A stretch of 64,000 bases of DNA from Mesostigma viride (GCA_009746045.1 RPFO01002136.1:90250-154249), one strand, 5' to 3'. Positions 50,641 through 63,794 are shown, numbered from the stretch's first letter. Numbers and translations: made by a program. The notes: a model not told the origin generated them from the sequence alone.

Positions 50641-50900
50641 CAGGAAGAAAGGGCAGAGACCCCCTTTCTCCTTCATGCGGCATGCCATGCAGAGGCATGC
50701 CACATGTACAGCTGCAATCGGACACAGTGGACCATCCGGCAAGTTCTGTGGGTGCAATGAGACCCATGTGAGCATATCATAGCAAGGAGCGTGGGCAAGT
50801 GATCTGATCATAGCCAGGAGTCACGTAGCATGGCTGTACAAGGGCTACGCTAAGGCTAGGGCTGGTTGTGTACCGTGACAGTGTTAGCGGTGCTCATGAC
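50641..50900. mobile_element. right part of the (TTAA)n element split by the LINE
   Basis: Blocks GGGCAGAGACCCCC, CAATCGGACAC, TGTGGGTGCAAT and GTGAGCATA appear in the same order as in the copy at 45861-46040. With 46258-46340 it forms the pre-insertion element. Confidence 0.7.
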
Positions 50901-51003
50901 TAGGTATGGTGGCACAGAGTGGCCAACATTCTAAGCATGGCTGCCGTGGCGGCAGTGACTACCAATGGATACAAGCTACAGTAGGGCTATTATACAAGCT
51001 ATT

Positions 51004-53187
51004 CTAGCCCGCAGGGCCGGCCGGGCGTCCACATCTTGTGGTCATGATCATCAGGGCCCCGCCCCTCCAGTACACCTTGGGCTTCTGGGGGCCCAGTGCT
51101 TGTGGCGGAGGTATATTCCGGCCACAGGTCGCCGTCGCTGCTGCTGCTGAGCGGGGGTCAGGTCGTCCTCCAGCGTCCAGGTGAGGTTGTGCAACCTCTT
51201 GCGACGATCGAGAAAGGAACCGCTGCTTACAAGTCCTCGGGGGAGGGGAAGGTGAGCAGGACTGGTGGGGGAGCCGCCTTGTCCCGTCGGTGAGTGGGGA
51301 AGGCGGTGGCACCCACGCAGTTCTACCTCACCGACCAGGCCCATGAGGTTTTGAGGAGCTGTTCCTTCTTGAGCTCGTCGAGGGTGGCTGCCGTCTCACC
51401 TGGCTTCAGACTGGGGGAAGCGACGCAGCACCATCCGGCAGTCGCGGCGAGCGCGGTCGGTGGCCTCACGTTGTTGTGCCTGGCGAAGGTCTTCAAGCTC
51501 CTGGAGTTTCGTGGCGATGGCGTCAGACTGCATGGTTGAGGCGGTCGCTGTCCGCAGCAGGTCCGCATATACTACTATAGGAGAGCGGCGGGAGGTCGCC
51601 AGCATCCTGCCGGGGAGGCTGGGATGCAATGGTGGCCGTCTGCTCCGCGGCTATCTTTGGGACCTGTGTCACTGGCTAGGGCCTCAGTGTGGGCGGTGAT
51701 GGCTTCAAGCTTCTTCATGAGCACGCCGCACCGGCTTGCCCTCCACCTGGTTGAGGTGAGAGATGTCCAAGTGCAGCGTGCATGTAGGATGCCTGCGCCG
51801 CGGTGTGCAGCGCCGTGAACTGAGGTTCAATGGAGCTTGTGGACGACTTTTATTATACGTACATGGCCACGTTGGCTAAGTCTTACAGTTACTAATGTAC
51901 ACTACTGCATGCTATATATTTCCCTACTAAGGCTGGGCCGCTGGGGCTGATCAAGCTGGGTGCTGGGGCGGCGTGCCCAGGTCGCCTGCCAGGGCTAGCT
52001 AGTGGTCGACGTATAGATGACCGCCCCGGCGCCCCCTCCACTATACCGGCTTCTTCCCTGCCGCAGTGTCTGCCGGAGCTGGAGGTAGGTCGGCCATTTA
52101 TAGCTCCCGTCGCCGTTGTTCACTGCGCCAGGGTCAAGGCGTCATCCATGGGGTGTAGGTCGAGTCCGCACGAGCCGCTTGCGGCGCTCGAGGATCAAAA
52201 GCTTGTCTGCCGTGTACTCAAAGCCCAACTGGGTGAGCCGGCAGCGGGGTCGGGCCCGCCTTACCTCGCGAGCGGGAAAGGCGGAGCCGACCTCGATCCA
52301 TCTTAATTGAGCTAAATAAAAGCAGACACCAATGAGGTCCATGGGGGCAAGGGTTTGTCGTCAAACGCCTGTGCAAGCTTCTCGGAGTTCCACCTTCCAG
52401 CTAGCAGGTCGAAGTGCTTGACGATGACGTGTTATGGCTGCATGCACTTGTCGAGCTCGGCCTCCTCGCGGAGGTCGAGCGTCTGTTGCACTTGAGCTGT
52501 GCGGCGATGGCGGAGTTGTTGTTGGTGGTGTGGCTGGGTTCAGCAGCATGGTGGCCCAGGTCTGGCCGGCCGGGGGGAGGAGCATCGTCTGCTGCCCCAG
52601 GCCATGCAGCGGGGGCTCAGTGGCTTGGCGGCAATGTCCTTCACTGCCAGCTGGGCGGTGAGGCCTGCGGTGTTAATTTGCTGGCACTCGATGGCAATCA
52701 TTGGCGTTGTCCTTGAGGCGCTTGATGATGTCACGGAGCTCCACAGGGGCGGTGATGGCGTCGGTGGTGGCGGTGGTGGCGGTGGAGGCGAGGAGGGTAC
52801 GTGGAGGCCTGCATGGCGGTGGAGATCTTTGGTGGAGAGAAGGGGGCCGGAGATTGGCAGCCAGCGTGCCGCCCACATTGGCTGCCCGACATCCGCAGCG
52901 AGGGGGGTCACGTGCTGCTCGATGGCCCGCGGAAGGTGGATGGGAGCGGAAGGTGGCTTTGGTCAAGGCCGGGCCGGAGGCCGGGGATTCAGAGGTCGTC
53001 GGGAGAGCGCTGGAGGAGAGAGAAGAGAGCGCAGAGCTGCATGAAGGCGGTGACGAAAGAAGCCGGGAAGTTTTTCAGGTCCGCAATGCGAAATTAAACC
53101 GGCCGTCCACGCCCGTGCGGAGGCGCATCTGGTCGTGGAGCTGCTGGCACAGGGCAAGGATTGCGAGGCGTGGGACCCATAAAACAC
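51004..53187 (-). mobile_element. eroded ORF1-only LINE remnants, two copies
   Basis: Minus-strand frames with many breaks encode ORF1-like pieces: DRRKRLHNLTWTLEDDLTPA then QQQQRRR (about 51100-51230), and LILERRKRLVRTRPTPHG followed by ALTLAQ and WPTYLQLRQ (about 52050-52200). Upstream frames, such as VELRDIIKRLKDNANDCHRV near 52690-52760, may be the N-terminal part. Both copies match the fragment at 20663-20872. No RT is visible. Confidence 0.6.
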
Positions 53188-53239
53188 GTGCTTCAGGATC
53201 AGTTGATTGGGGGCTGTTGAAAAAAGCCGGGCCGGTTGA

Positions 53240-54282
53240 CGTCATCTAGTCACGCTGGGTCCAGCTGGGTTCGCCAGGGCGACTGCGCTTGGGCTCAGGC
53301 GATGCTGATGGCGAGGCAAGCCCGGGGGGGACCTGGGCGACGTACCAGTGCTTCAGACTAGTGCCGGCACGTACCGCTGCCTTCCGGGCCTAAGGGCGAA
53401 GCCGCAGCCGGAGCTGCAGATGTATTTTCAGGGCTCAGCGCAGCCGCCAGGCTGCGTTGCATAGAGGAGCATTTGCTCGTCATAATATTGCGCGATAGCT
53501 TATATTCGGGAAAATATCTCAGCGTGTGCGTCTTAGAAAAACGAAGCGATTGTGATATATTCACGGCCGACTTTGGTGCCCAAACGTGAAAGTTATGAGC
53601 TCCGCCGTCAGCCATGGCTATCTCGTCAGCTCTTGTCTCCTTTATACAGGACCTTGATATGGGACCTTCATAAGTTAGGCCTCAAACCTCACTACCAAAA
53701 TTTATTCCACTGAGTTTCAAGGCCGATTCAGCTGTGATCTCAGTATACACAGCCATGCACGACTATATGGATACTTTGACGCACTATATGGATACTTTCA
53801 TAGTTTGAGTTCAACACATTCATGCAAGTCGGTGTCATGCATGAATAGTACGTTCGGGAGTAGACTGGTGCAGCTGCACAACTCTCACAGATTAAGTGTT
53901 TTGAGATCAGATGATTAACAATAAATAAAAAGCAACATGCCCGAACTACCCCTGACTTCAAAACAAATTCAAAGCACATGATTGTGACTTCGCAAACAAA
54001 AAGGCCGTTCTGCAAACAGCCTGGTTTGGATGCACTAGTACACAGCATTCGCAAGGTCCTTACTTTCTCAGGCTACTGAATGCTGCAGCATTCGTTCCAC
54101 GTCTTGCCAAGAAATATTGTCGCTGCGTGTACGTGTAATGATCTCATCTGCTTATGTTTTTGCCTGCATGGATCAGTTCTACCTGAAGCCTCATGCCGTA
54201 GCATCCCACGAGGTACCTCCTGTTGTCAGCACATACAGGTCGCTCGTATCTGTGCACACCGGTCTCAGCCGCAACGCCGCCA
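53240..54282. other. intergenic
   Basis: No gene recognised. A direct repeat of ACTATATGGATACTTT occurs near 53761 and 53783. Confidence 0.4.
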
Positions 54283-57200
54283 CTAGTCTGTCGTATCGAC
54301 ACCCACCGTCTTCTCACTTCTCCGCATCTTTCTCATGAGCCGGCGCTTGCGGCACACTGCCTGTCGAGGAGAGGCCGCCACGCTCACCGCTGCCGATGCA
54401 CGCCGACCTGCCGCCGACGCCACCGATGCGGCCGGTGGCCCGCTTCGTGCTGCCGACTCCGTGGTCATTTGGTCAGTGGATGTTGCTGATGGGATCTTGC
54501 TGGGCTGGCCGGCTGGCGGGGTCGCGGGCTGCTCCCCTGCAGGCTGCTCATCCGCCTCGCTCCGCTGCCGCTTGGCCCCAACTGGCAACCGCTCTGCAGC
54601 CTCCACGGGCTCCCCTTTCCGTTTCTGCCCTTCCTTTGCACCGCCTCCGCTGCCCTTTGCACCAACCTCCGCTGCCTCGCCCGGCACCAGCCGTCCCGAT
54701 GATGTACACACAGCTGGCTCCCCCCCTCGTGGCACCCACCCTGTCGCCCCAGCCCCACCCAGACCATCGTTGACTCCACCCTCGCCCTCAGCAGGCAGCA
54801 GCCGCGCTGCCACGCGGATGCCTCCCTGCACGCGCGGCGGTGACTGCCCTACCTGCAGCGGGGTGGCTACCTGCGGGGGCTGGCCCTGCTTGCCCACCCT
54901 CACAAACGCTCCCCCCCGCCCCGCCCACAATGACGGACCTGTGGGCACGGGGGCCGCTGCTAGCACTGGCTGTGCCCCCTGACCTTCTTGCACCCTTGAC
55001 GCAGCTGGCTGACCGGGATCCTGACCGGGTTTGAGAGCAACCCCCCCATCCACCTCAGGCAGTCGTTCCTGGGCCACTGTCGCTGAGACAATTCCTTGCC
55101 CTTCCCCTGATGTGGCCTGGGCAACAGCAGTGATGACGGCTTCCCCCTGCACCCCTGACGGCCTTGCCTGACCCGCATCGGCAGTCAGCCCCCCATTTTG
55201 CACACCTGGTGACCTTGCCTGGGCCTCCACCCCGCCTGCAACTCCCCCTTCTTGCACTCCCTGGGGTGTCGCCTGGGCTGTGTCAGCTGCAACGCCCCCT
55301 TGCGCCCCTGCTGGCGGCGGTGATGGTTGAGCGGGCCCAGCAACCGCTCCTCGTTGCGCCTCTGGTGGTCTTGCCTGGGCGGCATCAACAGGGTCAACTC
55401 CTCCTCCGTGGCCGCATGCTGGTGCTGAACAAGCGGCCACCGCTTGCTCCCCCGCTGGTGCTGCATCCGCGGCATGGGATGCATTAACTGCATCGGTCCC
55501 TATTGGCCCCGCCGACGTTGCCTGAACCTTAATAGCAGCGACAACTCCTTGCCCCCCGGGGGTGGTTGCCTCGGCGACCCCAACTCCACCCCCTCCTCCG
55601 CCTTCCCCTGCCACCGCGGATGGCCCCGTCTGGGCCAGATCGCTGTCAACCGCTCCTCCCTGCACACCTTTGTCATCACCAGGCATCGCCTGAGCCTCCG
55701 CAGCATCCACGAGCTTGCCTTTACCTCCTTGCGCTCCTGCTGATGCTCGCTCCGCCACGTTCACAGGGCCTTGTGTTTGCTCATCCGCTGACGATGCATG
55801 CGGTGGCAATGCATGCGCCACACGAACAGGGACATCAGTCCCCTGCACACCCGGGGCTGCCACCTGGACGCCTTCGGCAGGAACAATGACTCCTTGAACA
55901 ACCGGCGGCACTGCCTTGTCAACGGTAGCAGTTACACCTGTTCCTTTAGCCCCCATTGGTCTTGCCTGCCCCGCGTCAGAGGAGGAAAGCCCTTCTGGCA
56001 TTCCTGCTGGCATTGCCTGGGCTGCATGAACAGCCACTTCCCCTTGCGCCCCTGCTGGTGGTGGCTGAGGGGGCCCAACCCCTGCCCCCCATTGCACCCC
56101 CACTGGTGGTGGCTGACCGGGCCCAAGTCCCAACCCCGTAGGTAATTGCACGCCCGCAGGTGCGACCGCATCTCCCCCTCGCAGCGACACAGGGGGTGGT
56201 GGTGGTGGTGGCTGGCCCGCGCCCGCGGATGCATGGGTCGGGGGGGCGGGGAAACTTCCCACTTGTGCCCACATCGGCTGCGCCTGGGCCATGTACGTAG
56301 GGACCATAAACACTGGCGCGCCCGGTGGCGTTGCCTGGGTAAAGTTAGCACGGAGCAGGAATAATTGCATCTCCGGTGGTGGTGCCTGGGCCGGTCCGGC
56401 CCCATACCCCCCTTGTACAACCGGTGGTCTTGCCTGGGCAGCGTTGGCAAGGACACCACCCCCTTGAAAACCCAGCGGGATAGCCTGGGCAAAATTAGTG
56501 ATGACGACTCCCCCATGCAGACCGGGTGGCCCTGCCTGCGCGGCATGGGCCATGCTTCCAACCCCAGGCACCCCTGATGGCGGTGCTTCGGTCGCTCTGG
56601 CGATACCAGCCCCCCCTTGCACAACCATCGGCCATCCCCGCGTCGCCCTTGCCAGGACTTCCCCCCCATGCACACCCGGTGGCCCTGCCTGGACGGCACT
56701 AGCAAAAAATCCTGCCCCTTGCCCACCCGAAAATCTTGCCTGGACTGCATTGGCAATGGCAGTTCCCCCTTGCCCACCCAGAGGCCTCCCCAGAACAATG
56801 TTTACAGCGCCAAGTCTTTCTTGCACACCCAGCGGTCTTGCCTGCTCCCCATGGGCAGTCACCGCTCCCATGTGCCCACCGGGTCGTCTTCCCTGGGCCA
56901 ACCCAAGGGCAGCTAAGGCTCTTTCCCCGCCCGCTGGCATTGCCTGTGCATGAATAGTTGCAGGTGAAGCTCCCCCTTGCGCGATTGACGGTGTTCCTTG
57001 GGCTGCTGTCGCTGGAGCTCCTCGAAGCTCCGATGGCGCGGCCAGCAACGAATGAGCAGGCAGACCTCCTCCTTGCACCCCTGATGCCGCCGGCTGCACC
57101 CCTGGTGCTGCTGCTGTCGCCGGCACACTCCCCGCCGCGCCTAAGAGCCTGGCCTGCGTCGCCTGGCGCTCGTGCAGCAGCGCTCCCCCCCCCGCGCACT

Positions 57201-60200
57201 TCTCCTGCCAATACCTCATCATCCGCCTCAGCTTCTTCTCCTGCGCCGGCAGACGCGCAAGGAGCACGCAGCGACCAGGATCCGTGTCATCATCCGCGCA
57301 CGGGGAATGGAAGGAGCAGGCAGTAAGATAGCCACCCCCCGCAAGGTTACATGACTCCCTCAGTTGCGATGTATCAGAGCCGATGCTAACCGTGTCCGAT
57401 CCAAGGACAGGAGCCACAGTAAAATCCGCTTTCGGAGTCATGCACGAACAGAAATGTCAAACAAGTATCCCGAATAACGCGCTGCTAAGCAACTACCCCA
57501 CAAGACTTGCCAACCAGGAAACAAGGACGTGCCAAACAAACACCCCGGAAAAAATGAGGTAAGTTGGATAAATTGAGGTAAGTTGTCGCGGATTGAATAC
57601 CCTCAAACAGAAACCTGACCAAACAGAAACCTGCCAAACAGGTGCCAACATGGTGCAAGGGCTAGCCCACCGGCTGCCCTGAAGCCCCAATAAATGAGAG
57701 TGCCTCCGCCCACATAAAGGAAGGAAAGCCTTCCTGTAAGAACACCATCAGAATACAAATATAGCATAGGACGGCCTTTCACCCAACCCAGGGGCAGTAC
57801 CCCAACAGTGCCACGCACCGCGTCCGCGACATCCTTGGCCGCGAACTTCTCGCGCAGCTCCTCCAGCGCACCCAGCAGGTGCACGATGCGGGCCAGGCGT
57901 TCGGATCGATTGCCGGCGCCAACCGCCGCAGCGTCCACAAACTCCAATGCGGAGCAAAACGTGGCGGGGTTGAGCTGCGGGCAAAAGCAGGGCAAGAGCA
58001 ACACAAACGCCAGCAGAAGCGGGACAGGCAGGACCGAATCAGGCAACCGCGCGCAAGAGCTTACGAGGGAAGACAGATGCGTGGGGGGTCTGTGTGGGGA
58101 AATAATATTGCGGCAATCTACGAGGTTGCTTGCCACAGAATCACTCAAACACGATGAACAGAAGCACTCGAACACGATGAACAGACGCACTCGAACACGA
58201 TGAACAGAGGCACTCGAACACGATGAACAGAAGCACTCGAACACGATGAACAGAAGCACTCAAACACGATGAACAGAAGCACTCGAACACGATGAACAGA
58301 AGCACTCGAACACGATGAACAGAAGCACTCGAACACGATGAACAGAAGCACTCGAACACGATGAACAGAAGCACTCGAACACGATGAACAGAAGCACTCG
58401 AACACGATGAACAGAAGCACTCGAACACGATGAACAGAAGCACTCGAACACGATGAACAGAAGCACTCGAACACGATGAACAGAAGCACTCGAACACGAT
58501 GAACAGAAGCACTCGAACACGATGAACAGAGGCACTCGAACACGATGAACAGAAGCACTCGAACACGATGAACAGAAGCACTCGAACACGATGAACAGAA
58601 GCACTCGAACACGATGAACAGAGGCACTCGAACACGATGAACAGAAGCACTCGAACACGATGAACAGAAGCACTCGAACACGATGAACAGAAGCACTCGA
58701 ACACGATGAACAGAAGCACTCGAACACGATGAACAGAAGCACTCGAACACGATGAACAGAGGCACTCGAACACGATGAACAGAAGCACTCGAACACGATG
58801 AACAGAAGCACTCGAACACGATGAACAGAAGCACTCGAACACGATGAACAGAAGCACTCGAACACGATGAACAGAAGCACTCAAACACGATGAACAGAAG
58901 CACTCGAACACGATGAACAGAGGCACTCGAACACGATGAACAGAAGCACTCGAACACGATGAACAGAAGCACTCGAACACGATGAACAGAGGCACTCGAA
59001 CACGATGAACAGAAGCACTCGAACACGATGAACAGAAGCACTCGAACACGATGAACAGACGCACTCGAACACGACAAGCAAGGGGAGATACCAGTCGCAG
59101 CCACGGGGACAGAGACAGTGACAAGTGACAAACCCTCCCTCCTTACCCCGCGCTTATCGCTATCAGCACGCAGCGCGCCACACTGTCTGGAGACTCCCCG
59201 ATACAGTGACCCAAACTCTAGCCCAGCCCAATACAATGGCCCCTACAGTGGCCAAGCGCCACGTCGCCCCTCGCCGCTTCTGGCCCTTCCGCAGTCCATC
59301 ATGGAGGATGCAGGTATGTGAACGCGGTATGCTTGCATGTCCCCGTTAAAGCCTGAACCCTGAACAGTGGCCCTACCATGAAAGCCTTGCCCCGCTCATG
59401 GCTCCATCACAACAAAGCCATGTGAACGTTACTCTAGATAATGTCCCCAACGTCCCTAATGTCCCTAATGTCCCTAATGTCCCTAATGTCCCTAATGTCC
59501 CTAATGTCCCTAATGTCCCTAATGTCCCTAATGTCCCTAATGTCCCTAATGTCCCTAATGTCCCTAATGTCCCCAATGTCCCCAATGTCCCTAATGTCCC
59601 TAATGTCCCTAATGTCCCTAATGTCCCTAATGTCCCTAATGTCCCTAATGTCCCTAATGTCCCTAATGTCCCTAATGTCCCTAATGTCCCTAATGTCCCT
59701 AATGTCCCTAATGTCCCTAATGTCCCTAATGTCCCTAATGTCCCTAATGTCCCTAATGTCCCTAATGCCCCTAATGTCCCTTATGGCCCTAATGGCCCTA
59801 ATTGCCCTAATGGCCCTAATGGCCCTAATGGCCCTAGTGGCCCAAAGTACTGAGAACACACTGCCCCGCCCGTAGCTCTCAAGTACCGTGCACGCTGTAG
59901 TGGGAGAAGCACCACCCGAAGCGCTGGCGTTGGCGATGGTGTTGCTGTTGGCGTTGGCCTTGGCGCTGGCGTTGGTGAAGGCGTTGTTGTAGGCGTTGGT
60001 GTTGTTGGCGTTGGTGTTGTTGTTGGTGGTGACATGGGTGTTGTTGTGGGTGCTGGTGTCGACCTTGGTGTTGTTGTTGGCCAAATATGCACGCTTCCAA
60101 CCCTCCGTCCACCACCAGAGAAGCTCCTGCAATCTCGCCTTCTGCAAGCGAACGTCACGACGACCGGCGAGATGCTCAAGAGGGAGCGTGAGGAGGCGTA

Positions 60201-61806
60201 TGGGCGGTGCAAGTACTAAAGTTAGTACATGGTGGTCACATACATCCTATACCGCATCTGGATCATCACAGGGCAGGTCAAGGAACAGCAGGGCAAGGCG
60301 CTTGTCGCACATTCAACCACAGTTTCACCAACGACCCGCTGCACGTACGCACGCAAAACCAATGGTGGCACATCTAGCCATAGTCGCACCAATGCCACTG
60401 CCCGCGGCCACCCCCGTAACTCACCACTGTGTCACCGACCGCCAGTGGTCATGGCTGCCAAGCACTGTCGGCCGCATTTACCGCCCCCCTGCCACAATAA
60501 CCCTGCCACTCACCACCGCTTGCCGTTGCTGCCAACGTGCCACAAGCACCGCGGCTGATGGCTCATCCTGCCAGTCACCACCACCCTCACCCACCGCCAT
60601 TTTCTGCCAGTCACCACCACCCTCACCCACTGCCATCATGCTGCAACATCCTGCCGCACACACCGCGGCCGCATGCTCGGGTCGGTCGAACGACTGCCAC
60701 CGCGCGTCGAAAATACCCAGAAGGAACTGGACGCGCAACGCTCGGTCGGCCGCGTCCCCCGTGCAGGAGATTGCCGCCTCCACAAAGTCGGCCGGTGCTG
60801 AGAAGTTGGCGGCCTCGGCCTGGGGTGCAGTGCACAGTGCACCGTGTACAGTGTACAGTGAACAGTGCACAGATCTCACGTGGTGGGGTGGGACAGTCCC
60901 ACACATGCCATCAACCATCATGCTACTATACGTACAGTATACTATCCATACAAGCGAACCAGTTGCAGGCACTAGCATCATTTGCAGTGAACGTTTGAGG
61001 TGAACGCTTGCAGTGAGCGTTTGCAGTGAGTGTTTGCAGTGAGTGTTTGCAGCCAACGATGGGTGCCAAAGATTTCAGACCAGGCCTTCCCGCCAACATT
61101 TCCCGCCCATGCTCGCGGCTGATGTTCGCCTCTGATGCTTGCGGCCGATACTCCAAGCCCAGGGTTTCATCCTATGTTTGCAGGCAAGGAATTCCATGCA
61201 ACGTCGGCAATCCAGAGCTTTCCAGCCAGCACACAGAGAAGGAACCAGCAAACTGCGTGCGCATGAGGCATTCCTCAACATGCCTCTCTAAAGCAATAGC
61301 CATGGAGCGGCGGTTGCCTTTCGATGCCGTACAGTAATTCTATTCGTGGTTGTGACACTCTAGTTGGATGGGGAACCCTGTAGCCAATGAGCGGAACAAC
61401 ACTGTGAACCGGAAAGGACGCTTTGCTTACCAGGAGGGCCTCCGCGGGAGTTCTGCTCCCGCGCTCGACGGGCCCCAGCATCACGTGCAGGGTCATCATC
61501 TGCAGCCAATAGTAGCACACACAACAAGCACGGGAAAAGAGCAGGCAGGATGGTTACATGACAATGTTGGCCGCTTTTCCAGAACGTACAGGCACTTAAA
61601 AAAAACTCGGCACGAGGAGGATAGGGGCGGCTACTGAAACTCACCGATAAATATACATTATCGGTGAACTGAGACGGATGCATCGTTATCAAGTTGTTCA
61701 GCACGTTGCGAATGAAACCCTGCCGAGCCTTGGGGCCACCCCGAAAGATGCGGGCTTGTTCCACGCAGAGATACGCCCGAAGTCCCGAGTTCCCTTTGTA
61801 AGCCAT
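54283..61806 (-). CDS. unrecognised protein: paired 52-aa modules plus 17-aa repeat tail
   Basis: Five exons are proposed in transcript order: 61645-61806, 61431-61499, 60664-60819, 57819-57974, 54283-57240 (1166 aa; all phase 0). The start is MAYKGNSGLRAY in a GCCATGG context. Exons 3 and 4 are each exactly 52 codons and align: ANFSAPADFVEAAISCTGDA with ATFCSALEFVDAAAVGAGNR, then LLGIFDARWQSF with LLGALEELREKF. The last exon opens with EKKLRRMMRYWQEK and then codes dozens of degenerate 17-residue repeats, AxQAxPxGxQGGxxxAx. It ends in a basic NLS-like stretch (CRKRRLMRKMRR). I do not recognise the family; a helical scaffold with a disordered, possibly nuclear, tail is an inference. The join of exon 4 to the last exon is the weakest: the frame also has its own ATG at 57441 and could be a separate gene. 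Confidence 0.5.
58143..59077. repeat. 23-bp minisatellite, about 40 copies
   Basis: The unit is AGAAGCACTCGAACACGATG plus AAC, with AGAAG/AGAGG/AGACG variants. It lies in the intron between exons 3 and 4 of the minus-strand gene. Long SSCSSASVHRVRV frames on the minus strand come from the repeat, since three units make 69 nt without a stop. Confidence 0.96.
59442..59850. repeat. 9-bp minisatellite (AATGTCCCT)n, over 40 copies
   Basis: Nearly uniform to about 59765, then it drifts to AATGGCCCT before ending. Nine is a multiple of three, so it reads open as VPN, MSL or IRD repeats; not a gene. Confidence 0.96.
60573..60642. repeat. 34-bp direct repeat x2
   Basis: GCCAGTCACCACCACCCTCA followed by CCCAC(C/T)GCCAT occurs twice in tandem, just downstream of exon 3 of the minus-strand gene. 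Confidence 0.8.
60966..61060. repeat. short imperfect tandem repeat, GTTTGCAGTGAG type
   Basis: About six imperfect units of 15 bp (GTTTGCAGTGAGTGT and variants) in the intron between exons 2 and 3 of the minus-strand gene. Confidence 0.7.
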
Positions 61807-63794
61807 GGCCGATTCCCAGCTTCGACGCAGTCTGGACGCTGGCCCTCGAAACGGCACAAGACGCGTGGCGGCGAAGCAGTCAGGCGACCGGGATCATTAA
61901 AAATTTTAGCAACGATGCCAAGGCACCGAAGTCGCTCCTCACGCAGGACGCGGGCAGCCAAAGACGGGGAAAAAAACTGCAGCAATCCCTTCACCATAAG
62001 AAGTTCATGTCCCGTAACGTTGCACCAACTGCGATGTCATCGCGCCACAGCTTAATCCCAGGCCCCACGGGCCTGCATCAGCTTGCAACACGAGCAAAGC
62101 GACACACTTCAGGTGAAACGCCTACCCTACGTCTAACTACCGGAAAAATCCAGCCCCGAGGTGATGGATATCCTCAGATTCCCAAATTCGCAGCGAAATC
62201 CATTGCATTTTCACATCGCGATAATTCGCCGTATATAAATCCCGGCCATCATCGACAATAGCAGGCGTTGAGAAACCCAATCACCCCACAATTCCGCCGC
62301 CGCATTGCAGATTACCCCCCGAAAAAATCATTACTAGAACCCGCTATAATTAACCGCGACGCGAAAGAATCTCAGCAGTCAATGACATCAAATTAGCCGC
62401 AACGTAAATCACGGCGCGAAAGATACATTTTCCTATCGTTCAATTTTGACGGCCATGCCCTCGCCACCCAGTGCCACGTGCAGGACCGAAGTTGCCACGC
62501 GTAATACGCTGAAACCTGCTGAAACCCACCGTCCTTAGTTCCTTGAACCACAAGCTCTGTCCGTCCCGGCTAGCCAATCGCAGTTCGTCTTGGAAAATGT
62601 TTTTGATGGTTATGCCACCGTACACATTTGGCAGCGTTGAGTTGAGTTAAGTCAACTCAAGTCAACTCAACATTAACCTGAACTGAACACTTTCGGCGTT
62701 TCTGGCCGGCCGAAGCTAGCCGTTGCAGGCAAAGCGCGTAATCCCTGCCATTCTTTTTGCTTGGCTGATTTCAATCATAACCGCCCGTGTGTCACACTCG
62801 ACCTGTAATCGGCGATACTTGTTTCCGTTTCCATGTTCCATCTTTCTGGGATTTATTTGTTCCGGCGCCCAATGGCCTCTACAGTAGGACAGGCGCTTCT
62901 TTGTGAAGACTAACAAATTCTTCTTTGTGAAGACAAATATGCCTGGACGCATGGCGATCCAACGCCGTGGAAGTGAGACTAGGGTACACAGAGTGAGATC
63001 CGCCTCATGATGCGATCTCTAGTCAGGTGGGCCGGCCCCGCCCCTCAGGACGCCCAAGTTACACGAGACGCGTGGTTCTGGCGACTGCGATCCTACGGAG
63101 AACCTCTTGTGGTCGAAGTCTAGAAGCTCCAACATGCGATAGGAATTTGTTCGTCCCTTCGGCTCTTACGCCATAACTCGCCTTGTGACGAGGGGGAGGT
63201 GTGTTGCATCCCAAGGCAAAATACTGTAGCAGGATAAAGTGATCAACGTGTGACAGTCCGCCGCTGGAAGCGGACAAAACGGACAGTATTTTTAGAGTTA
63301 GCTGGTGCCGATCGGAGGGGACCGGCCCGGTCACTGTCCGTTTGGTGTGGTAGAAGTATAGTCGTGGCACACTATTTTGTACACTTCTGAGCCGACCAAG
63401 AGTCGTCAGATATTTTTGTGTGGTGCCAAACGACCCTAAGTGTGTGATCTATGTTTGTTCAGGGCCGGTTGGCCCGGTGTCTGTTCGTGTGGTCAAGAGA
63501 CAAGTTGTAGCGCGTGGCGGCGACGCACGCCACGCGGTTGTCAAAGTATATGGATGGGGAAGGTGGCCCAACCTTCCCACGCGTTCATGCTTCCTGAGCC
63601 TGCGTCATCCATTTAGTTCTTCCCCCTCTTGTCCCGATTATAGTTGGCCCCGGATCTGTTTATTATTAATGAAATAAAGACGTTGGCACGCGAGATTTCC
63701 AAGTTGCAACCCATTGTCCAACGGGTTAAAGATTCTTTCCTGATACCTTGATCAGGACCCGACCCGGGTCTGATCATCACAGGTCCGGACGTAA

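Noticed and set aside
54335-57354. Plus-strand frames over the 17-residue repeat gene
   Set aside because: Shadows of the much longer minus-strand frame.
58141-59236. Open frames of 206-363 residues with SSCSSASVHRVRV repeats
   Set aside because: Produced by the stop-free 23-bp minisatellite in three frames; no start context, no domain.
62525-62625. Upstream exon of the unrecognised minus-strand gene
   Set aside because: Coding-like with a good donor, but no in-frame ATG or acceptor and no phase-compatible link to the 61645-61806 exon.
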